Source of the DNA: Siderastrea radians
Lineage: Eukaryota; Cnidaria; Anthozoa; Scleractinia; Rhizangiidae
Assembly (NCBI GenBank): GCA_964017195.1
Contig: OZ024895.1
Span: 17,154,034 to 17,218,033 of the forward strand
Direction of reading: 5' to 3'
Length of the DNA: 64,000 bases
Shown here: positions 27,701 to 33,610 of the stretch, piece after piece
How the letters are laid out: every line of letters starts with the position of its first letter
Position numbering within the stretch: the stretch's first letter is position 1
Notes under the pieces: generated by a model
What the model saw: only the letters and a program-made list of their open reading frames with translations
Told to the model about the DNA's origin: nothing
Database searches by the model: none
Program-made: the position numbers and the translations under genes

Positions 27701-30641
27701 TCAAATAATTAACTAAGGTAGATGTCTATGCATAGAATGTTGACATACACCTTGAAATATCGTTAGCTTACCAGTTTTACCAATTTTTTTCACTCTGTTG
27801 CGATTCTAATAAACATTTACCAAAGTAGCTAAGAAAAGCAAGCGTCAGCGGAAACGGAAGTAAAGCGTTTGCTATTTTAAAGGCGTAAGCGGAAACGGAA
27901 GGAAAACGTCGAATCTTATACAGGCCTTTTCTTAACAGTTGTAATACGCAGAATAGTAACCTGTCAACCACCTTTACCAAGGCAGTAAATGACGTACGAG
28001 ACAGTGGATTGAGCGTACGAAAAGCCGCCCAATTAAGTGACGGACCAAAAAATCAACACTGCAGGATCGATTAAACATCCACCCCCCGAATAACCATTTG
28101 CCATTTACACCAATTATTGGTCGCTAAGCCGATATTTATTCACAAATCGAACAGAAAACACGATAAGCACTCAGCAGGGTGACTGGCACATCGGTTTGCG
28201 TCGAGCGTTTTCGTGGAGAAATGTTGTTTTGTCGATGTAGGAAAACTGGGCCAGGTGTACGAAGACTGGGCAACTTAGGAGTTTTGGGAAAAATGGCATA
28301 ATTTTGAACATACGTCGATCAAGCGGCCAATTGTTTTATATATTGAAGGTAAGTAAATGGGCTATCTTTAAAAGAAATTTCAGAAATTTTCATCTCAAAG
28401 ACGAAAAGATATAGCGATTACAAACTAAAGTGTACGAAAACTGGGCAACACACTGTACATATTTTTAAGATATTTAAATTTTTAGACAGTATGATTTAGA
28501 CAGTATGACTTTTGCTTACGACTGTCATATGTGACTTTTGTAGCACGCACTGCTCACGTCAAGCAAAGATCATAATATTATACAACTCGTCGTTCTAACA
28601 TTTTGATTGTGGCTACGACTGTCATAGGGTTTTAAAACATGTTTCAAAATCCTACGACAGTTGTGTACAACAACAGGTCAGGTTGTGTGCAACTGTCGTG
28701 AACATGTTGTACATGTACGTCTGATTTAGACGACACGATTCGTGTTGTAGACGTGACATGAGCAAGTCACATACTACAGTCATAAGGAAAAATCGTACCA
28801 TATAAATCGGCCCTTAAAATACCCTGCATAAAGCCAACTGACCTCCTATTTGCAACAAAGCCTTTTTTAAAAGAAGAAGTTAAAAGAAGGGGTTCATTAA
28901 CACTATTAATAACAATTATAATGTAATAATATTTATTAATACTATTGCATCTTGGTGTAAGTCTTGAGTCTTGAGTCAATTCCTCTCCCTGAATTCATAT
29001 TCCATGGGCAGATCCAGGGGGGGTGGATTGGGTGGCTAGCCACCCGCCTCTTTGGGGTCCTTTAAGCTTGAAATTAAGAAAGGGAACAAAACTATCCTGG
29101 ATCCACCGCTGTACTCACTCCAGGGGCTGCTACACAAAAAAATCAACATGTATCAAAAGGTAAATTTCCAACCTTTCTAAATCTGCTACCAGTTTCTGTG
29201 CTGAATCTTCTTGTAGTACTTCATAAATATCAGCAGGTTCCAGTCGCCTGTCATATCCTTTACTAAAAAGCCCATTGAGCCACCTGTAAGAACAACAACA
29301 AAAAAGGAAAAGAGAAAAACAGAACAACTTGGAATAACTTAACATGAATGTTGCACGAAAAGTAAAATGTTCACTGTCCCTCCCCCTCCTGCTTCCCCCT
29401 TCTCTCCCTACCCCTCAAAAACAGCCTCTGCATGAAGTTTGTGGTCTGAGGGTCTTAAAAAATGTTTCTGACCTATCTCCCAGGTGATAGAATACAAGTG
29501 TAAAAATTAATGTGCAATGTAAACAAAACAAAAGAGCTTTCTTTTATAATCTGCAATGCATATAAAACAGTTCTTTATTTCTTATTCTTTCTTAACATTT
29601 GCTTTTCTTTAATTTAAGGGTCATGTCTACATTGAAACAATTTCTTGATACGGGCAGCTTTTTTAATTTTCTTTGGAGTCACAAAATTCTATTGTTGCGT
29701 GAAACATGTGGTTAAAATATGCAAATTACTTAGCAGGTACATACGTAATTCATTATAAAGAGCTTCAAACATAAATTAGAGAGAAATGGCTACATTGTAT
29801 GCCATTAATACATTGCTCGGATTCCTTGATTAATATAATTAAAGACACTGATTATTTTCTTCTTACAAGCTTAAGAAGCATTTGAAATCATTGATCGGTT
29901 GTCGACGGACGAAATATTTGTAAGCCTGTTTAGGGGTGAAATGTTAAAGAGTTACAAATGATTTACAAATCGCGATCGATGGGTTCATTTTGTTGACCCG
30001 ATTGAACTGAATCGTTGTATCCGATGCCAAAATTTCAAATTAAAAGTAGCTCATTAACAATTTGATTGAATGGACTCCATTCAATTAATATTAGCAAAAC
30101 GAACAAAACAGAGTGTTCGAGAGCACGCAACCAAATCGAATTGTCAGCCAACTTCCAATTAAATCAACTTGATAAGCTTTCTTGATACCGTAAGTTTAGG
30201 ATGTCATCGAATAAAAGTACGAACAGCACGCTACCTAATAAGCTTTCCGTTGCACTAAAGTTCAAGCACTTTCGACGGCGGCTTGGCTTTAATTGTAACA
30301 TAAATGCGTATTTTAACTACTACAATGGAAATTTATATAGAGCATTCATTAACCTTTTCCATCTTGTCGTAACGTTCCTAGCGGCGCAAGTTAGCTGAAC
30401 CACAAATTAAACAAATATTTGTGCTTGAGCTTTACAAATCACTCAAGAAGCGAAATGTTTGTCTTCCGTTCACCAACCAAAGATCTCCTAATAACGCTAA
30501 CAATGCAAGCTTTAGTGTTTCTCTGTTTACGGATATCTAAACGTTAAACTTCGTTAATTACCAGAACGTAAGACGAGATAAGAATGAAGCATCCTCCGCG
30601 GGGCTCCGTAAACTCGTACGTTCCTTTTGTGGCAGGTCCAT
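732..30641 (-). CDS. ABCC4-like: ABCC4/MRP4-like ABC transporter, 5' part (TMD1 + NBD1), 15 exons
   Basis: This is a full-transporter-type ABC subfamily C gene of which 611 residues lie in the window. Exons (minus strand): 30562-30641, 29173-29283, 25460-25580, 24391-24606, 22759-22848, 22081-22244, 21242-21367, 20497-20746, 15321-15431, 14912-14962, 14761-14802, 13627-13818, 2475-2569, 2006-2092, 732-828. All join in frame. The start is MDLPQKERTSLRSPAEDAS, followed by the MRP4-type FSRLTFWWLNGLFSKGYDRR region. TMD1 follows (about residues 85-420) with LHQLYFFHGHRTGM and FVWITPIQVVAVMSLLWLQ. NBD1 has Walker A GPVGSGK (448-454), Q-loop YVPQQAW, signature LSDAQ (538-542, normally LSGGQ), Walker B VYLLDDPFSAVD (558-569) and LVTRQ (R595 where His is usual). 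The family exports organic anions and cyclic nucleotides across the plasma membrane. TMD2 and NBD2 lie beyond position 1. The exon 4 donor is GC. A 42-nt extra exon at 15190-15231 is possible. ABCC family is certain; the exact paralogue is inferred. Confidence 0.93.
1190..1400 (-). repeat. Diverged copy of the CCCTTTAAGCCC MITE family
   Basis: Shares the layout of copies at 26781, 44832, 47130 and 54056: TTCTCCATATATTTCTC, then a GGAGAATTT block, GGTGATCATTTCC, a TTTATTC block and AAGGAGAAAT. It is the most diverged of the five. Confidence 0.5.
1564..1861. mobile_element. 298-bp TIR element enclosing a tRNA-like sequence
   Basis: Ends are inverted: CATGGTAAGTGAAATGGCG on the left and CGCCATTTCATTTACCATG on the right, continuing for about 30 bp. 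Inside, 1711-1775 has an A-box-like GGGGTTAGAGCA and a B-box GGTTCGACTCC, the layout of a pol III promoter. A TIR element containing a tRNA-like core is unusual. Confidence 0.7.
2570..4867. other. ABCC intron left of the 7.4-kb element
   Basis: No exon was found. It contains a TIR element at 3431-3993 and a G-run near 4270. The short frame at 4316-4534 has no recognisable content. Confidence 0.6.
3431..3993. mobile_element. MITE with TA-flanked CCRTGTGGCAC ends
   Basis: The left end TACCATGTGGCACTAATTTT and the right end AATATTGGTGCCACACGGTA are inverted repeats, with TA at both edges. Inside, both arms contain GCAAAAATT/CCGCAAAA-type blocks in inverted orientation. The TA duplication suggests a Tc1/mariner-type MITE. 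Confidence 0.65.
4877..12273. mobile_element. 7.4-kb DNA-transposon-like element with long TIRs and 9-bp TSD
   Basis: The outer ends match perfectly as inverted repeats: TAGCCTGCGAGCAGGCT at 4877-4893 and its reverse complement ending at 12273, continuing through CTCTATTCGGGGGGG. The flanks carry an exact 9-bp direct repeat, TTGCCGACC, at 4868-4876 and 12274-12282. The inverted repeat resumes inward in blocks. Left 4905-5100 matches right 12140-12240 (GAGAGCGCCGAAGGCGCGAG). Left 5483-5690 matches right 11830-12045. A weaker block around 5785-5830 matches 11675-11710. The left arm has about 370 bp not found on the right and a tandem duplication of about 90 bp (4892-4983 and 4984-5070). The extreme tip is itself a palindrome (AGCCTGC GA GCAGGCT). 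A 9-bp TSD with long TIRs is typical of Mutator-like elements, but the only large gene inside is the FEN-like 1,570-aa frame. The element lies between the NBD1 Walker A/Q-loop exon and the signature exon of the ABCC gene. Confidence 0.9.
6301..11013 (-). CDS. 1,570-aa multidomain protein with FEN/XPG-like nuclease motifs and CXC cluster, carried by a TIR element
   Basis: A single intronless reading frame inside an inverted-repeat element in an ABCC intron, on the same strand as the host. I do not recognise a named family. The N-terminus has two similar modules: WKKCIICQ (C25, C28) then WHRQCYSDF, and WKKCVFCQ (C137, C140) then YHLKCYTRF, probably zinc-binding. The middle has MDEGLYNKA (665), LGGFHTQM (H695), FDHTNYTRW (864-871) and DQALEHVNKSGKVAGG (from 913). 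The C-terminal third shows, in FEN/XPG order, IIDG (D1156), VVFDRY (D1200) with Lys/Arg-rich residues after it, HEEADTR (1299-1305), RDTDVLVLLL (D1327, D1329) and ITGCDTTS (D1383) followed by AGIGKQTAW, like the helix-hairpin region after GCDY in FEN1. The last 50 residues hold nine cysteines (1525-1557) spaced as in tesmin/TSO1 CXC domains. Inference: a DNA-binding nuclease-like protein that is the mobile element's own product or cargo. There is no visible frameshift, so decay is recent or slight. Confidence 0.85.
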   Translation of the reverse strand: MEAAATLSLGDIHVVASKEVDWKKCIICQENKFPAKKFPLSKGTSVGISKVVQSGEVRSQWNDSSYKLCSSVVSCLKEKGSQDVYWHRQCYSDFTNKEHIQRLQNGASIANSDEAIPEPLTAALRRSSLDPVDWKKCVFCQTDLKKVALNCVQTMETSDKILKNAIFDKEMSCRLAGISDLIAEDCKYHLKCYTRFLRNTQKIPRDNQEKGKAEITCFEEVMSLLHQRLSEGHIYSIKAVWTYYSNRLEQKYQVQSGIYRSNRFKDRIQEFLGDTASFISPLNPSQPHLIVSSNLGEAALCSLLTESNLSLQTEHGSCNDELYNDAIEDIDVEVELLSWLYRVAVKVHHDVKSAPTHDCIGNINQESAEEIVPESLFILISLLCTGCQREENKGDADLKARVLSICQDIVFLASRGRKLTPKHLGLGLTVHQATRSKELVQLLHGAGHSVSYETVLRMDNTIANDVLEKYKENGNIFVPRNFADSTATYTRYAVDNIDINEETLSGMGTFHATQSAALRRKADGESTMDIQVSPQSARRLDLEVPSELHELSEISLENKKPEPVIEEPVEEGWYTPIQEKIDESYKKELAWILGRLAQQQPELQKLPGWSGFNQLLSNNDPGVTIVGPLPILNAPAHEFESLWTIILRCQAMTRLRSGKYTVVTMDEGLYNKAKMLQWAKMEELKSVVIVLGGFHTQMTFTKVIGKYLESSGISDIWAESEVFGETTAENILKGKLWNRVMRAHKLSYEALWRVLWPLLVLWAKDNGKDDKLVDLSMQLASKFDQSSEMDTATYSNLIDEVGQVTDIVREFDATRQDDSTYCYWRQYMHLVCILLRFTRAIREGTWELYLSSFAEMLPWFAAFDHTNYTRWGVIFLTDMKLLPRTAPEVCQGFQSGDFVTKETKHAFNQIADDQALEHVNKSGKVAGGLVGITRTESARDRWCLTYNERAKLSEDTKAMFDVGAETKGASHKDLGKARMQRDEEDVLKLVSLFRRYDVFRETGNLVVVTTGDVASEEIKQDLLKAEEIGKTIVKEFVQARIIKKEIKFHDSLKQKKLKTFETLYSVPVSLDKSKTVAVKADRDLLRRVVVALESGRDVDVDTLLQKELSPVPLSIATLDGCLRHSSGKSDLGNILQQNVHQTQPPVSQYETCTIIDGMAAVQSLGNSPGSKTFGQWSDSFTAYVSSHFSDNCTRVDVVFDRYVQNSIKGGAREKRKDGKSKGIRRDVESREQRIANWDRFIVVEENKASLAHFLSTEMTQRYEAHPRRELVVSGGFNEILKVWSSNTSREDLQELSSDHEEADTRIVLHAKHAAAVGYKQVNVLCRDTDVLVLLLAHREDLCEEIWMFSGTSRRKKYTPVHKIRLPEEKRKSLIPFHAITGCDTTSQFAGIGKQTAWKVFDSSPKLIEHLGEDCPSKAGVLADAEAFVCQLYNHGTDEVDIDKERAAAFRKVKKNLDTLPPTKDALHLHIRRANFQSMIWKKAKEPRPTLARPEENGWFLKEGVLKPQLTNQEEVSASCLQLAFCGCTREDSCVNRRCTCVRLSLGCSKGCKCGDACRNTRNNSVEADDV
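12283..13626. other. ABCC intron right of the 7.4-kb element
   Basis: No exon or repeat end was recognised. Short frames at 12316-12570 and 13024-13364 look random. Confidence 0.5.
13856..13935 (+). repeat. tRNA-like fragment in ABCC intron
   Basis: TAGTTTAGTGGTAAGCA resembles a pol III A box with D-arm and GGTTCAAATCC a B box, about 40 bp apart, in a 70-80 nt unit just beyond the exon at 13627-13818. The arms do not form a clean cloverleaf, so it is a tRNA-derived remnant or SINE head. Confidence 0.45.
15777..20253. mobile_element. 4.5-kb TIR element with 9-bp TSD, no large gene
   Basis: The ends are inverted copies of GACAGGTCTCAAAAACCGCT (15777 inward, and ending at 20253). They are flanked by the exact 9-bp direct repeat GAACGACAC at 15768-15776 and 20254-20262. 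Weaker subterminal similarity continues (GAGCATGCG) and both arms carry ATGGCGGAC pointing inward (15835 on plus, 20148-20156 on minus). The interior is AT-rich and holds only short frames, none recognisable, plus a nested hAT-like MITE at 18524-18905. It fills most of the ABCC intron between the exons at 15321-15431 and 20497-20746. TSD length suggests a Mutator-like, non-autonomous element; its TIR differs from that of the 7.4-kb element. Confidence 0.85.
18524..18905. mobile_element. MITE with CAGGGCCGTAGCTAGCC ends
   Basis: The left end CAGGGCCGTAGCTAGCC and the right end GGCTACGGCCCTG are imperfect inverted repeats, with G- and C-runs just inside. T-runs flank both ends, so the target duplication is unclear. 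It is nested inside the 15777-20253 element and so inserted later. The end sequence resembles hAT-type MITEs; the superfamily is an inference. Confidence 0.65.
21545..21830 (-). repeat. tRNA-derived SINE, family A, reverse copy
   Basis: Reverse copy of the SINE best seen at 45540-45835: tRNA-like head (GTAGTGGTTGGTGCATTG, TTCAGATCTGAAGG) near 21780-21827 and a body with GTCGCTTTCCACCCGGGTG, CTGCGATGGACTAGCATCCC and GGGATAAGCTCCAACC on the reverse strand. Confidence 0.8.
23750..23990 (+). repeat. tRNA-derived SINE, family B
   Basis: A tRNA-like head GGCAAAGTGGTGAGAGCAC followed by CGTTCAATTCCC, then a body with CCACGAGGTTTTTCTCC and GGATAAAGTGGATGAAG. The sequence differs from family A. The overlapping short frames at 23684-23999 are shadows of this repeat. 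Confidence 0.6.
25970..26213 (+). repeat. CCCCGCCGTCAGGACGGGG repeat, copy 1
   Basis: About 245 bp starting at a palindromic CCCCGCCGTCAGGACGGGG and ending GGGGCTTTTCTTGTT, with GGTGGTCACTTGCCCCAGAC and CTCGGCCAAACAAATACTCG inside. Further copies lie at 36755-36968 (reverse) and 60045-60460 (one full and one partial). Confidence 0.8.
26781..26997. mobile_element. CCCTTTAAGCCC MITE, well-preserved copy
   Basis: Ends TAACCCTTCAAGCCCTAACA and the inverted ATCAGGGATTAAGAGGGTTA frame a 217-bp element with internal inverted blocks TTCTCCTTACTAG. Related copies: 1190-1400, 44832-45040, 47130-47345, 54056-54290. Confidence 0.75.
27032..28455. mobile_element. 1.4-kb TIR element, TA duplication, repeated CAGTTTTCGTAC
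   Basis: Ends CAGTATGTTGCCCAGTTTTC and its inverse GAAAACTGGGCAACACACTG are flanked by TA on both sides (27030-27031 and 28456-28457), as in Tc1/mariner/pogo insertions. The motif CAGTTTTCGTAC recurs inside (27061, about 27453) and in inverse near the right end (about 28256, 28431). No transposase frame is present; it is non-autonomous. Confidence 0.85.
28503..28815. repeat. GCTTACGACTGTCAT MITE family, copy 1
   Basis: Begins TTTTGCTTACGACTGTCATATG and contains many inverted short blocks (ACGACTGTCATAGG, CCTACGACAGTTGTG, ACATGTTGTACATGTACG), giving a strongly self-complementary 300-bp unit. Related copies are at about 51318-51540 and 53690-53870. Confidence 0.6.
29008..29113. repeat. Short MITE with AGATCCAGGGGGG ends
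   Basis: GCAGATCCAGGGGGGGTGGA on the left and CCTGGATCCACCGCTG on the right are inverted, about 105 bp in all, next to the ABCC exon at 29173-29283. Confidence 0.55.
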
Positions 30642-32139
30642 TGTCAATTTCACTCACGCAAAGTAGGTTATCAGCAACTGGCGGGAAAAATTCAAAGGTC
30701 TTCTCGCTTCATCTCCATCCTTTCGTCTGTTTCATAATGCGTTGACATGATCCGACCTCATTTAATTTGTACATTAATCTTGTTGACTTTTGCGCTCTAC
30801 CGTTTCACTGGTCTTCACTAGCACTGGCGTCGAAGCGCTGTCGGGACAACAAGCGGGGATCGGATAACAGGAAAGGACTGGGTGCCCAGCGCGCGAAATT
30901 ATCTCAAGTATCGGGCAGCGGGGGGCGGGGGAGGGGGAAAGAACTGTGTGAATTTTGGATGGGTGGGGAGAGACGCTGGTAATCAAAACATTGCCCTATG
31001 CCTGCATGACAGGCAGCGCGAAGCGTCTTGTGGCAAGCTATATCCGCAACTTTTTACCGAGTGTCAATTCCGCAGAACGTTGATCAAAATTAACCTGCGA
31101 CCAGGCCGAATTTTAGTATCGCACACCATATTCTCTTACGCGGATCGCTCCCTAAAATTTTTTGTCTCGCCTTTCCCGCGTGAATGTTTTACCAAGTGGT
31201 GAAACGAAAATAGAGCCCGTTCCCGGGGACTGATCGCAGGCTAGAATACAGCCCGGGAATACATCTGATCAGTTTCCGCGAAATGATACCGTTTGCTAGA
31301 CCAAAACTCTGATTTTTATACCCCACCAGACTGAAGTGCTGGCGAATCATATTGTTTCCAGCGGCACATACCAGTATGCAGTATGAAGACATTGCTACTT
31401 CAAGAGATACATAGAAGATTATCTCTTGAGCATGAGAATAACCCACGGAAAAATTATCCGAGTTTTATCTGTCAGATATATATTGCTGCAATGTCAGGAG
31501 CTCAACTGGAAGTCCAGCAGTACTAAGTCCTATGTAGCAGTTTTCACTCCTATTCTACTACACTTTATCAGGAAGGCTCCTGGCCTTGTGAAGAAAATTG
31601 ATATCAAGTTTTCCCTCGAACTCACAGAACACAGGACACCCAGGTTCATAACAGGAACCCGGCTCGACGGAAAACAAGTGGAGAGTAGGGATCAGTTCCG
31701 TTCGCTTTGACCGCCTGGAACAGGCTGTGATCTTAGGAAAAATGGAGAATTAAAGAAAATGCAATTTTTGAGTGTCGAGGCTCCTAGGTTCACATTATTG
31801 CGGGATATTGCGGGAGACTGAGATGACACATCAAAATATCCTGGAATATCTCGCAGCCACACAGAAAACACAACGTCTGCTATATGGACGATGGGTGGAG
31901 GATGATGAACCTGGTCCAGACAAAAAGTTGAACGAGGCCTCTTCTCCCGCCTCTTGTACACCCCCCACCCCCTTTTCTCCCCGTCTCCCGCCTTCCTGTT
32001 CTCCTCCACTAAGAGCCGATGACTTGGACGCGAGGTGGTGGTATACGGGGTGATCGCAACAGGGAGTCGTGTGTAATTTTACTTTTCTGTTTTCACCGAG
32101 AAAAGGTTTTTTAAAAAAAGCCTCAGGAAGGCTAAGGCC

Positions 32140-32400
32140 CGAAATGTGGGGCGGGACAGGGGGGCGGGAGACCGGGAGAAAAGGGGGCGGGAGGTGTACG
32201 GGAGGTGGGAGAAGAGGGGGGCGGGAAGCGGGATTCCCAAGGTAGCGGGAAGCGGGAGAAAAAGGGAAAAATTAGGCAACATTGCGCAATATTTCGCAAT
32301 CGAATAAATGCAAAGGGGCGGGAGCCAAAAAATACAGGGCGGGAACCGGGATTAAAGGGTACGGGAAGCGGGAGGTTTAAACCCCCCTGTCCCCCCCCCC
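32140..32400 (+). repeat. Purine-rich GCGGGAAGCGGGA repeat, copy 1
   Basis: About 260 bp of nearly all-purine DNA built on GGGAGCGGGAAGCGGGA-like units around a less purine-rich middle (GCAATATTTCGCAATCG), ending in CCCCCCTGTCCCCCCCCCC. Copies at 54495-54768 and, cut by the window end, 63935-64000. Confidence 0.75.
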
Positions 32401-32989
32401 CGAAATGTATGCCTTATTTTTCAGTTGCCGACATTCGGAAAGACCCTTGAGAAAAATATTGCTGATTCTGTCCTCGATGAGTTCTAGTTACTTCTGAGCC
32501 CTTCAATTTCCAGTCCATTTGCAACAGAGACTTCTAGAGATTTCCTTTTACTTTCAGGTTTTAAATGGCGTATTTTGATCCGTATGATGTCCAAAACCCT
32601 CTTGAACTGATTGTAGCGTACAACCATAGGTCACCATTTTTTGAAAGTACGGTCCCCTGTTGCTAAAATCTCCGAATACTAAGCGCAGTGGATGGATTGC
32701 AATTACCCCCCGAGTCACGTAGCGCGCGCGCGCGTGCAAGTTAGCCCAGTCCTCAAGAAAACCAAACTCAAGACATGAGCCCTCTTCCCTCCCCATAGAA
32801 TATCATGACATTAAATACCCTACGATGAAAAGGCATAGACCCATCTAATAAACAGCCATTTGTAGCTTTTCAGTAATGTCCTCCGTGGCAGTTTTGTCTT
32901 CCGGTACACCTTACAGCCATTAGCCCTGAGTGATCTTGTTGAGAGATCTAAAACAAGACACGTAAACTGCATGGACTACGAAGTTCAAT

Positions 32990-33220
32990 TCCCTTGTATA
33001 AACTACCATCAAATGTCATGCCAAGAGCTGTTTGTGAATGGAATGGCCTCCCAGACTCTGTGGTACTGGCACCTAGTCTGGAAGCCTTCAAGGACCGGCC
33101 GTGGAGCCACCTTGCCAGTATCCACCGTCTATACCCCAAGTTATTATTTTTAAACGCCTGCACAATTAAGACTTTTTTCAGTAGCACCTGCACCGACGCT
33201 CACGAGAACCTTCTCTAAGA
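32990..33220 (+). pseudogene. 3' end of a non-LTR retrotransposon reverse transcriptase ORF
   Basis: The plus frame reads LPSNVMPRAVCEWNGLPDS then VVLAPSLEAFKDRPW. This WNxLPxxVVxAPSLxxFK pattern is the usual C-terminus of non-LTR retrotransposon ORF2 proteins (CR1/L2-like and related). The frame upstream is lost, so this is a 5'-truncated, dead copy between two genes. Confidence 0.75.
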
Positions 33221-33561
33221 AGGGGATGGGCTATTCAGGAAAGAAGAGGAAGAAGAAAGCCGTCGCCCTGATCCCTCACCCCAGACCCTCTCTCCTCCTT
33301 CTACCAGCTCTCTCCTCCGCAGTGGCTCCCTTTTTTTTTTCTTTTTTTTTTCCCCGCAGTGGCTCCTACTAGTAAACAACAGTGAAAGAGAAAACGGAAG
33401 CGACGGGGAAGAGAAACAGGAGCGCGGGGAACGATTTCCCAAGCGGGCCCTCTTCGGCGCGGAGGAGAGAAGTCTACAAAATGAAGCCGCTGATCAAATG
33501 GAACGTACACTCAAAAAACAGCACCACCACAAGAGGATTCTGGGTAGAAACCCTTTCCAAT

Positions 33562-33588
33562 ATGGCGGAAGATCAAGCCTTCGAGTGA
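33562..33588 (+). promoter_or_regulatory. Upstream ORF before PDCD10
   Basis: The sequence ATATGGCGGAAGATC contains an ATG at 33562 opening an 8-codon frame (MAEDQAFE) that stops at 33588, 22 bp before the main ATG and in another frame. The ATGGCGG context also matches the YY1-type motif common just downstream of animal transcription starts. If the transcript begins upstream, this uORF could damp translation; the transcription start is not known. Confidence 0.4.
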
Positions 33589-33610
33589 AAAAGAAAACAG
33601 CGTTGAAATT

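Larger units (their letters stand above)
25581..29172. other. ABCC intron packed with repeats
   Basis: The intron between exons 2 and 3 contains four or five interspersed elements (25970-26213, 26781-26997, 27032-28455, 28503-28815, 29008-29113) and no exon. Confidence 0.7.
30642..33561. other. Intergenic region between ABCC4-like and PDCD10 starts
   Basis: The two genes are divergent with about 3 kb between their start codons. The stretch holds a purine-rich repeat (32140-32400) and a retrotransposon end (32990-33220). Short frames at 31189-31710 are unrecognised. No promoter element could be called with confidence. Confidence 0.6.

Noticed and set aside
31189..31710. 85- and 94-codon frames in the intergenic region
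   Set aside because: No family resemblance and no supporting splice or promoter signals.
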